Shown: piece by piece, positions 16,764-24,254 of the stretch
Numbering within the stretch: position 1 is the stretch's first letter
Layout: the number at the start of each line of letters is the position of its first letter
From: Hungatella hathewayi WAL-18680
Lineage (GTDB): Bacteria; Bacillota; Clostridia; Lachnospirales; Lachnospiraceae
Length of the DNA: 64,000 nt
Direction: 5' to 3'
NCBI RefSeq assembly: GCF_000235505.1
Contig: NZ_JH379027.1
Coordinates: 248,001-312,000, forward strand
Program-made: the position numbers and the translations under genes
The notes under the pieces: generated by a model
The model's input: the letters and a program-made list of their open reading frames with translations, nothing else
Told to the model about the DNA's origin: nothing
Databases searched by the model: none

Positions 16764-16801
16764 GATATGTAGTCTCTTTTCAGGTTTCATCTTGTGACAT
16801 C

Positions 16802-16830
16802 ATTCTATCACGTTGCGCCTATTGTGTAAA
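16802..16830 (-). promoter_or_regulatory. Promoter of the DUF554 gene
   Basis: Minus strand TTTACA (16830-16825), 17-base spacer, TAGAAT (16807-16802). Confidence 0.5.
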
Positions 16831-16885
16831 ATATAAAAATGTTTCCGCCCGCCAAAACGCCGGATTCCGGATAGGACCCCCGGTA

Positions 16886-16915
16886 TTGCACAGCGCTGCG
16901 CAGTTATGGTACAAT
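16886..16915 (+). promoter_or_regulatory. Promoter of rpoN
   Basis: TTGCAC (16886-16891), 18-base spacer, TACAAT (16910-16915), about 20 bases before the rpoN start. Confidence 0.5.
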
Positions 16916-16934
16916 CAGTGTTACGAGGTGAGAG

Positions 16935-18365
16935 ATGATGTATGGGGTAGAATACCGGCAGACGCAGGAGCAGAAGACTGCGCTGTCTCACAAGATGATA
17001 CAGTCGGCTGAAATCCTGCAGATGGATGTGCAGGAACTGGAGAATTATGTCCAGCAGCAGGCGTTGGAAAATCCACTGATTGACTTGGAGGAACTGGAAA
17101 AAGGGGGCTCCGGCTCGCTCTATGAAGCGGGGGACGGTGCGCCTCGGGAGGCGGACGAGTTCATGAGGAAGCTGGAATGGCTGAACCGCACGGACGAACA
17201 GAACCGGATTTATTACTCAGAAGATTACGAAGAGGCGGAAGGCCGGGATTCCTGGAATGTCTCCCGTGAGGAGAACAGTCTGGAGGACTATGTGCTGAGC
17301 CAGCTGGTGATGCAGCTTCGGACTGATCGAGATTATGAATGTATGGAGTTCCTGGTGTACAGCCTGGACTCCAGAGGATACTTGACAGATGATGTGGAGG
17401 AACTTCAGCAGAAGCTGGGCGTGGACGAGGAGACGATGGGGCGGTATCTGGAGTTGTTACAGTCGGTGGAGCCTGCGGGTGTGGGCGCTCAATCGCTGGG
17501 GGACTGCCTTCAGATTCAGCTTAAACGGATGCAGGCAGGCGGATGTCTGGATGAGGAGGACTTTGACGCACTGATGACGCTGGCCGGCTCCTACATGGAA
17601 CTGCTTGGCAAGAAGCATTTTGCCCGCATTGCAGAGGAGATGGATATCAGCATGGAGGAGCTGCTCCGGTACTACGAAGTCATCCGGGGCTTAAACCCCA
17701 TTCCTGGCAATTCCTTCAGTTCCAGAGAGGAGATGCGCTATATCAAGCCGGATGTGACGGTTGTGAAGTTTGAGGATTATTTTGAAATCCTCGTCAATGA
17801 CGTGAATATCCCCCATATATCGGTGAACCGGCAGTACTTAAATATGATGAATGAGGACGCCTCCGGCGAGGTCCTTGAGTATCTGCAGAACAAATACCGT
17901 CAGGTACAGTGGGTCCAGCGCTGCATCGAGGACAGAACCAGCACCCTGCAGAAAGTGGCCCGGGAAATGGTGGCGGTGCAGAGAGAATTCTTTGAAAGTC
18001 CCGGAGGAAAACGGGTGCCCATGAGTTTAAAGGACATCGCAGAGCGGCTGGATATCCACGAGTCCACAGTGAGCCGGACGGTGAAAAATAAATTTTTACA
18101 GTGCGCCTGGGGCATTTACCCCATGAACTACTTCTTTGTGAAAAAGGTAGCGGCCGACACGGCCGGGGACGGAACCACCCCGGAGCTTGTCCGGTTAAAG
18201 ATTCAGGAGCTGATACAGGAGGAGAATAAGAAAAAACCTCTCAGCGACCAGAAGATCGCGGACCTCTTAAAAGAGTCCGGCATCGAGGTGTCAAGACGGA
18301 CCGTGGCAAAATACCGCGGTGAGATGATGATAGCGGACGCCTCGGGGAGAAAGAATCTGACATAG
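16935..18365 (+). CDS. rpoN: RNA polymerase sigma-54 factor
   Basis: 476-residue alternative sigma factor that directs polymerase to -24/-12 promoters and needs an ATP-driven activator. The glutamine-rich activator-interacting region is at residues 8-45 (QTQEQKTALSHKMIQSAEIL, then LENPLI). The core-binding region is central. The DNA-binding region includes a helix-turn-helix (IHESTVSRTVKNKFLQC) and the diagnostic RpoN box SRRTVAKYR near residue 455. The length is normal. GAGGTGAGAG provides the ribosome site before the tandem ATG. The gene stands 28 bases before a LevR-type activator, so factor and activator are probably co-transcribed. That linkage suggests rpoN may serve mainly this local regulon. 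Confidence 0.96.
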   Translation: MMYGVEYRQTQEQKTALSHKMIQSAEILQMDVQELENYVQQQALENPLIDLEELEKGGSGSLYEAGDGAPREADEFMRKLEWLNRTDEQNRIYYSEDYEEAEGRDSWNVSREENSLEDYVLSQLVMQLRTDRDYECMEFLVYSLDSRGYLTDDVEELQQKLGVDEETMGRYLELLQSVEPAGVGAQSLGDCLQIQLKRMQAGGCLDEEDFDALMTLAGSYMELLGKKHFARIAEEMDISMEELLRYYEVIRGLNPIPGNSFSSREEMRYIKPDVTVVKFEDYFEILVNDVNIPHISVNRQYLNMMNEDASGEVLEYLQNKYRQVQWVQRCIEDRTSTLQKVAREMVAVQREFFESPGGKRVPMSLKDIAERLDIHESTVSRTVKNKFLQCAWGIYPMNYFFVKKVAADTAGDGTTPELVRLKIQELIQEENKKKPLSDQKIADLLKESGIEVSRRTVAKYRGEMMIADASGRKNLT

Positions 18366-18393
18366 AGCTGTGCTTATATAGAAGGGACTGCTG

Positions 18394-21342
18394 ATGAAAG
18401 AACAGATAATAGCATTAATCGAACATGAAAATCCCAAAAATCCTCTGACGGATGAGGAGATAGCGGAGAAGCTGGGGTTAAACCGCAAAACCGTCACAAT
18501 GTTCCGCCAGGAGGCGGGGATTCCGGATTCCAGGGAACGCAAAAAGCCGGTGCTGATGGCAAAGATGCGGGAACTGATAGCAGAACAGCCCTCCATCTCC
18601 GACCGTGGTTTGACCAGACTGCTGGAGGACGATGGATTTGCCGTGGGAAAATATGTGGTCGGGAAGCTGGCGGAGGATATCCGCGCGGAACTGACTGGGA
18701 AGAGTATGGATGATGCAGGCGCATTTTCCCCGTCAGAATATGCGGGAAACACGGAATATGCGGCAAATACGGACGACAGGCACTTGAGCGGGAAGGAGCA
18801 GAATCCCAGCGTCTTTCAGAACTTTATCGGCTATGACGGCAGTCTGATGAACCAGATATCCCAGGCCCAGGCGGCGATTCTCTATCCGCCGAAGGGTCTG
18901 CACTGTCTGCTCTATGGGCCGTCCGGAGTTGGAAAGAGCTATCTGGCGGAGCTGATGCACAGTTTTGCCTGCGGAACCGAGAACTTTGGCGAGAATCCGC
19001 CCTATTTTGCATTTAACTGCGCGGACTATGCGGACAATCCGCAGCTGCTTCTGGCGCAGTTGTTTGGATACAACAAAGGCAGCTTTACGGGCGCCGACAG
19101 AGACAGGAAGGGCGTTGTGGAGATGTGCAACGGCGGTATCCTGTTTCTGGACGAGGTACACAGACTTCCGCCGGAGGGGCAGGAGATTTTATTTTACCTG
19201 ATGGACAAGGGGAAGTTTCGGAGGCTGGGGGAGGTGGACACCCACCGGGAGAGCCGCCTGATGGTGATTGCGGCAACCACGGAGAATCCGCAGAGTTCCC
19301 TGTTGCTGACCTTCCGAAGAAGAATTCCCATGATAATTGAGATACCGCCATTAAAGGAGCGTCCCCTGGAGGAGCGGCTGGAATTTATCCGCCGGTTTTT
19401 CTGGCAGGAGTCCAGCACACTAGGGCAATATATCGTCGTAAAGAAAGAGGTCCTGCAATACCTGATGAGCATGGATTATGCGGGAAATGTAGGGCAGGTG
19501 AAGTCCGATATCAAGGTCTGCTGTGCAAAGGCATTTCTGGAGAGCAAGCGGAAGAAGACAAAGAATATTGAGATTGATTTCAAATGTCTGGCGGGCAACA
19601 TCAAAGGGGCATCCCGCACGGACTATACGGAGGAGAGTCTGCGGCTGATACGGGAGGACATGCATTTCCACCCGGAGGATATGCCCCAGAAGCAGAGAGC
19701 GGATGAACTGGAAAATTGGGATATCTACGGAACTCTGGAGCGGACCTATAACCGCCTGGTGGAACGCGGGGTCAGCGAGGAGGAGATCAGCAGCAAGCTC
19801 TCCTCGGAGATAGAGGCCCAGCTCTCCCGTGATATCCGAAAGATAGAGACATCCCGGTTCAGCGGGGATGAGATGGAGACCATTGTGGGCGCCGAGGTGA
19901 TGAAGATTACCAGAGATATTTACCAGGCGGCAAAGCGGGAGATTCCGGACCTGCGGGAGGAGCTTATCTGTCCGTTGGCAGTTCACATCAAGATGGCGCT
20001 GCAGCGGAGCGAGCGGGGGACCAGGGCGGCGACGGGAGTGCAGAACTTCAAGGTACGCCATCAGGAAGAATACGGGACCGCCAGAGCCATATGGGAAGAA
20101 ATCAGCCGTAAATACTATGTGAAGGTACCGGAGGAGGAAATCAATTTCCTTGCCATGTATTTATACCGGTTCCGGGAGCGGGCAGGCGCCGGGAAGAAAC
20201 GAATCAGCGTGCTGGTGGTTTCCCACGGGGCGGTGGCCTGCGGTATGGCGGAGGTGGCCAATGCCGTGCTGGGGACGGACCACGCCAAGGGACTGGAGAT
20301 GAACCTGATGGATTCCCCGGCGGAGATGACGGAAAAGGTGATTCAGGCGGCGTCGATTCTGAACCAGGGAAGAGGCATCATTATCCTGGCGGACATGGGC
20401 TCCCTCATGCTGGTGGGAGACAAGATACGGGAACGGCTTGGAATCCCCGTGGGCATTGTGGGCAGGACAGACACTATGATGGTGATAGAGGCGGTCCGCA
20501 GAACCCTCTGGACCGACGACAGCCTGGAAAAGATTGTGGAAGAACTGGATGTGAAATATCTCTCCACACCGCCGGAGACATCGAAGAAACAGCGCCGGAA
20601 AGCGGTGCTCTGCCTGTGCATTACCGGCGGAGGAGCGGCCCTGGAGCTGCAGAATTTTGTTCAGGAGCGGTTGAAAAGCAGCTTGAACGGCATCGAGGTT
20701 CTGGTGCGGGGATATATTGAGGCCATGGACGTAAATGAGATTATCGGCAAGGTGGAGGAGGAGTATGAGATTCTTGCAATAGTGGGAACCATAGACCCGG
20801 AGCAGGAAAAATACCCCTTCCTGTCCGTTCAGATGATGTACCAGGGCGACGGTTTGAGTTCCCTTAGACGAATTCTGAAGCGCCGCAGACTGATGGAAGA
20901 AAATGATTTGAAGGATGTGATTCACACCGGACATATCACGGTTCTCCACGAGCAAGGGTATAAGGACGGGATACTGGATGAGATGGTTGGCCGGCTGACG
21001 GAGGATGGATATGTGACGAAGGATTTCCTGCTCAGCGTCTACAAGCGGGAGAGTATGATGGCCACGGTATTGACGGGTGGAATCGCTATTCCACACGGTG
21101 CGTCCGAGCATGTCCTAAAACCAGTCATAGCCGTAACAAAATTGGACACGCCCGTTGTCTGGGATGGTGTCAACCTGGTAAATTTAATTTTTGTCCTGGC
21201 GCTGGATGAAAATTCAAAAAAATATTTTGAGCAGTTATATCAGATTATTTCTGATGAATCCATGGTTTCCGCCCTTCGGGGCTGTCAAAAACCGACGGAT
21301 ATTTACAGGATTTTGTGTGAAAGTACAAAATCAGACAAATAA
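18394..21342 (+). CDS. LevR-type sigma-54 activator with PTS-regulatory domains
   Basis: 982-residue activator. Two related helix-turn-helix-like segments (about 4-44 and 52-98) open the protein; both resemble the C-terminal DNA-binding part of RpoN. A AAA+ sigma-54-interaction domain follows: Walker A GPSGVGKS near 177, GSFTGAD in place of the usual GAFTGA near 229, Walker B GGILFLDE near 248. Then come a PRD domain (about 490-595, His near 530), a mannose-type EIIA-like domain (VVSHGAVACGM, His near 611), a galactitol-IIB-like segment near 735, and a C-terminal fructose/mannitol-type EIIA domain (GIAIPHGASEH, His near 901). LevR relatives usually end in a second PRD; here EIIA-2 stands in that place. 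Phosphorylation at these histidines should report PTS flux. It probably activates the promoter at 21343. Confidence 0.92.
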   Translation: MKEQIIALIEHENPKNPLTDEEIAEKLGLNRKTVTMFRQEAGIPDSRERKKPVLMAKMRELIAEQPSISDRGLTRLLEDDGFAVGKYVVGKLAEDIRAELTGKSMDDAGAFSPSEYAGNTEYAANTDDRHLSGKEQNPSVFQNFIGYDGSLMNQISQAQAAILYPPKGLHCLLYGPSGVGKSYLAELMHSFACGTENFGENPPYFAFNCADYADNPQLLLAQLFGYNKGSFTGADRDRKGVVEMCNGGILFLDEVHRLPPEGQEILFYLMDKGKFRRLGEVDTHRESRLMVIAATTENPQSSLLLTFRRRIPMIIEIPPLKERPLEERLEFIRRFFWQESSTLGQYIVVKKEVLQYLMSMDYAGNVGQVKSDIKVCCAKAFLESKRKKTKNIEIDFKCLAGNIKGASRTDYTEESLRLIREDMHFHPEDMPQKQRADELENWDIYGTLERTYNRLVERGVSEEEISSKLSSEIEAQLSRDIRKIETSRFSGDEMETIVGAEVMKITRDIYQAAKREIPDLREELICPLAVHIKMALQRSERGTRAATGVQNFKVRHQEEYGTARAIWEEISRKYYVKVPEEEINFLAMYLYRFRERAGAGKKRISVLVVSHGAVACGMAEVANAVLGTDHAKGLEMNLMDSPAEMTEKVIQAASILNQGRGIIILADMGSLMLVGDKIRERLGIPVGIVGRTDTMMVIEAVRRTLWTDDSLEKIVEELDVKYLSTPPETSKKQRRKAVLCLCITGGGAALELQNFVQERLKSSLNGIEVLVRGYIEAMDVNEIIGKVEEEYEILAIVGTIDPEQEKYPFLSVQMMYQGDGLSSLRRILKRRRLMEENDLKDVIHTGHITVLHEQGYKDGILDEMVGRLTEDGYVTKDFLLSVYKRESMMATVLTGGIAIPHGASEHVLKPVIAVTKLDTPVVWDGVNLVNLIFVLALDENSKKYFEQLYQIISDESMVSALRGCQKPTDIYRILCESTKSDK
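21239..21332. promoter_or_regulatory. Candidate activator-binding inverted repeats upstream of the sigma-54 promoter
   Basis: ATCAGA-TTATT-TCTGAT (21239-21255) is centred roughly 120 bases before the expected transcription start, the usual distance for a sigma-54 enhancer. GATTTTGT-N8-ACAAAATC (21309-21332) lies just upstream of the -24 box. Both are inside the 3' end of the activator gene, so coding constraint may explain them. Confidence 0.3.
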
Positions 21343-21359
21343 TTGGCATCGTTCTTGCT
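21343..21359 (+). promoter_or_regulatory. Sigma-54 (-24/-12) promoter
   Basis: TTGGCATCGTTCTTGCT matches the sigma-54 consensus, with the invariant GG (21345-21346) and GC (21357-21358) separated by ten bases. It overlaps the activator's last codon region and lies 29 bases before the aldolase start. Confidence 0.85.
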
Positions 21360-21387
21360 GTTAAGATAAGCGAAAGGAGTAAGAACG

Positions 21388-22023
21388 ATGAACATTCAAC
21401 ATTTTCCAAAAGTAACAGTTATTTTAAGAGGCTACACCTATCCGCAGATTCGAACGGTTGTGAAAAACCTTGTGGGAAGCAGGCTGCGTGCCGTTGAGAT
21501 TACGATGAATACACCGGGAGCTTTAGAAGCGATTGAGAAAATCAATCAGGAGTTCGGTGATTCCGTGATGGTCGGCGCGGGAACCGTGCTTACCTATGAG
21601 GAGGCACAGGCGTCTATTGCGGCGGGCGCAGCCTTTTTGTTGTCTCCCACGATGTTGGATAAGCGGATTCTTGACCTGTGCAGGGAAAAGGACGTTGTCA
21701 GTGTGCCGGGAGCATTTTCCCCAACGGAGATTAAGAAGAGCTTTGAGGACGGCGCGGACATCGTAAAGGTGTTTCCGGCGGCCAGACTGGGGAGCAGATA
21801 CTTGTCGGATATTGCGGCGCCTTTGGGGAAAATGCCGCTGATGGTGGTCGGTGGAATTGGGACCGCCAATGTTGGGGAGTATTTTGCGGCGGGGGCATCG
21901 TTTGCAGGAATTGCCTCCGGAATCTTTGATAAGCAGGACATTCTAAATCAGAATGAGGCGGGAATCAAAGCATCCATTCAGGCAATGGAAGAGAAATTGA
22001 GAGAGCTGGAAGGAGATTTGTAA
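21388..22023 (+). CDS. KDPG/KHG-type 2-keto-3-deoxy-(6-phospho)sugar acid aldolase
   Basis: 211-residue class I aldolase of the Eda family, splitting a 2-keto-3-deoxy sugar acid (usually phosphorylated) into pyruvate and an aldehyde such as glyceraldehyde 3-phosphate. Key motifs are AVEITMNTPGA (Glu37), VGAGTVLT and DIVKVFPA with the Schiff-base Lys127; GGIGTANVGEYFAAGA forms the phosphate-binding end. GAAAGGAG stands before the ATG. First gene downstream of the sigma-54 promoter and only 1 base from the next gene. With the IlvD/Edd dehydratase at the operon's end it makes an Entner-Doudoroff-like pair. Confidence 0.92.
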   Translation: MNIQHFPKVTVILRGYTYPQIRTVVKNLVGSRLRAVEITMNTPGALEAIEKINQEFGDSVMVGAGTVLTYEEAQASIAAGAAFLLSPTMLDKRILDLCREKDVVSVPGAFSPTEIKKSFEDGADIVKVFPAARLGSRYLSDIAAPLGKMPLMVVGGIGTANVGEYFAAGASFAGIASGIFDKQDILNQNEAGIKASIQAMEEKLRELEGDL

Positions 22024-22024
22024 T

Positions 22025-22492
22025 ATGAGCATTTTACTGGACCAATCCCTGATTTTGCGGATGGAACATGCAGAGTCAAATGTGGACGTGCTGAAACAGA
22101 TGTGTGACCATCTCTGCAAAAAGGGAATTGTAAAAGATACATACTGTCAGGCAATTCTGGAGAGGGAGAAGAATTTCCCCACCGGACTGAATACGGGAGG
22201 AATCAATATCGCAATCCCCCATGCGGATGTGTGCCATGTCAACACGGCGTGCCTCTGTGTGGCGGTCTTAAATCCACCGGTTGACTTTAGGGCGATGGAT
22301 GAGCCGGACGACGCGGTGCCAATCAGTCTTGTCATCATGCTGGTGCTGACGGAACCCCACGGCCATCTGGAAATGCTTCAGAGAGTGGTCGGATTGATTC
22401 AGAACCAGGAGGAAGTGAAAAACATAATCACCGCGGACGACAAAGCGGAGATAGAGGCGATTATCAGGAAACATCTGCTGGAAGCAGAGTGA
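22025..22492 (+). CDS. Galactitol/fructose-type PTS IIA component
   Basis: 155-residue EIIA-2 domain protein. INIAIPHAD places the phosphorylated histidine at residue 66, and LVIMLVLTEPHGHLEMLQ is the typical following segment. It accepts phosphate from HPr and donates it to the IIB protein encoded next. It starts 1 base after the aldolase stop. It is of the same general domain type as the C-terminal domain of the upstream activator, which may therefore compete for or mirror its phosphorylation state. Confidence 0.9.
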   Translation: MSILLDQSLILRMEHAESNVDVLKQMCDHLCKKGIVKDTYCQAILEREKNFPTGLNTGGINIAIPHADVCHVNTACLCVAVLNPPVDFRAMDEPDDAVPISLVIMLVLTEPHGHLEMLQRVVGLIQNQEEVKNIITADDKAEIEAIIRKHLLEAE

Positions 22493-22533
22493 GAGCAGTG
22501 TCAGATAACAATAACAAATAAGAAAGAGAGAAA

Positions 22534-22821
22534 ATGAATATGAAACGATTATTAGTAGCTTGTGGAAATGGAATTGCAACATCAACTGTAGTAGCGACAA
22601 AAATCAGAGAGAAATGTGAGGAGAACGGTGTTCCGGTTATGGTAAACCAGTGTAAGCTGATGGAGGTGGATTCCAAAGCAGACGACTATGATTTACTGGT
22701 AACCACGGGGAAATTCACCGGAGGGACAGTCAATATTCCGGTTATCACGGCTATCTCACTGCTGACGGGAATCGGTGAAGAGGCAACGCTGAACCAGATT
22801 GTTGAGGAATTAAAGAAATAA
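22534..22821 (+). CDS. Galactitol-type PTS IIB component
   Basis: 95-residue cytoplasmic protein with the cysteine phosphorylation loop VACGNGIATS (Cys10), characteristic of GatB-like IIB proteins. It transfers phosphate from IIA to the sugar on IIC. AAAGAGAG stands just before tandem starts at 22534 and 22540. Normal length for the family. Confidence 0.9.
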   Translation: MNMKRLLVACGNGIATSTVVATKIREKCEENGVPVMVNQCKLMEVDSKADDYDLLVTTGKFTGGTVNIPVITAISLLTGIGEEATLNQIVEELKK

Positions 22822-22878
22822 GAATTTCTTGGTGTAGGGAAACGAGAACATGAAATAGTATGAGTGGAGGATATCAGT

Positions 22879-24222
22879 ATGCAGGTTTTCTATAATATTT
22901 TTAATGTGATTCTGGATGCGGGCGCGACCGTTATGCTGCCCATCATTATCACGATTGTGGGTCTTATTTTTGGTGTGAAGCTGGGCAAGGCATTCCGCTC
23001 CGGCTTGATTCTTGGCATTGGTTTTGCAGGCATTAACCTGGTTATCAATATGATGAAGAACAGTATCGGACCGGCTGCCCAGGCGATGGTTGAGAATTTT
23101 GGGATTCATCTGGATATTCTGGATGTGGGCTGGGGCTCCATTGCGGCGGTGACCTGGGCGTCCCCGATTATTGCGCTGTTGATATTTGCGATTCTGGCCA
23201 CGAATATTATCATGCTGGTGTTGAAGGCGACGGATACGCTGGATGTGGATATCTGGAACTATCATCACATGGCGATTGTAGGTATTTTGGTATATTATGT
23301 GACAAAAAATGTATTCCTGGGCGTGTCCGCATCCGTGGTGATGGCGGTTATCTCCTTTAAGCTTTCTGACTGGACCGCACCGCTGGTGGAGGATTTCTTC
23401 GGGATTCCAGGTGTCTCCCTGCCAACCATGTCAGCGCTGTCCAGCGTGGTGATTGCGGCTCCGCTGAACTGGCTTCTGGACAGAATTCCAGGGGTTAACA
23501 AACTGGATTTCAGTGTGAAGGATGCGAAGAAATATCTCGGTATCTTCGGTGAGCCGATGATGCTGGGTCTGATTTTTGGCTGTGTGATTGGGGCTCTGGC
23601 CCGCTATTCGGTTGCGGATATTCTGACGCTGGGTGTCAATATGGCGGCCGTTATGGTGCTGATTCCGAAGATGACTTCTCTGTTTATGGAAGGTCTGATG
23701 CCGATTTCCGAGGCGGCCAAGAAGTTCTGTCAGGAGAAATTTAAAGGCAGAAAGCTGTTAATCGGTCTGGATGCAGCCATTGTGGTAGGTAATCCGGATG
23801 TTATTACCACTTCCCTGATTGTGATTCCGTTAACAATTCTGATGGCAGCTTTACTGCCTGGAAACCGGGTGCTTCCGTTTGCTGATTTGGCGGTTGTAAC
23901 CTTCCGTGTGGCGCTGCCGGTGGCGATGACAAAGGGCAATCTGTTTAAAAATATTATTATTGGTCTGTTCTGTACGGGAGCGATTCTGCTGGCAGGTACG
24001 GCCACATCCCCGATACTGACAGCTCTTGCAAGCGAAGTGGGACTGGATTTGGGCAGCAATATGATTACTTCTTTTGCAGGGCCTAGTCTGACCGTGAGCT
24101 ATTTGATCTACACGGCATTTACAAAGAATCTGTTGATTACAATTCCGGTTATGGTTGCTGTGATTGCGGCGGTATGGGTATTTATGTCACGTAAAATGAA
24201 AAAGCAGGCCGCGGAAGCATAA
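22879..24222 (+). CDS. Galactitol-type PTS IIC permease
   Basis: 447-residue membrane protein with about ten to twelve helices, GatC type. Family stretches include ILDAGATVMLPIIITIVGLIF at the start, WGSIAAVTWASPIIALLIF and the later GLDAAIVVGNPDVITTSLI loop. ATG 22879 has GTGGAGG 8 bases upstream; the in-frame GTG at 22864 overlaps that ribosome site. The family carries hexitols and related acids, so an aldonate or uncommon polyol fits the accompanying dehydratase and aldolase better than an ordinary hexose. Confidence 0.9.
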   Translation: MQVFYNIFNVILDAGATVMLPIIITIVGLIFGVKLGKAFRSGLILGIGFAGINLVINMMKNSIGPAAQAMVENFGIHLDILDVGWGSIAAVTWASPIIALLIFAILATNIIMLVLKATDTLDVDIWNYHHMAIVGILVYYVTKNVFLGVSASVVMAVISFKLSDWTAPLVEDFFGIPGVSLPTMSALSSVVIAAPLNWLLDRIPGVNKLDFSVKDAKKYLGIFGEPMMLGLIFGCVIGALARYSVADILTLGVNMAAVMVLIPKMTSLFMEGLMPISEAAKKFCQEKFKGRKLLIGLDAAIVVGNPDVITTSLIVIPLTILMAALLPGNRVLPFADLAVVTFRVALPVAMTKGNLFKNIIIGLFCTGAILLAGTATSPILTALASEVGLDLGSNMITSFAGPSLTVSYLIYTAFTKNLLITIPVMVAVIAAVWVFMSRKMKKQAAEA

Positions 24223-24254
24223 GACTGGAAACAACATGGAAAAGAGGAAGTAAT

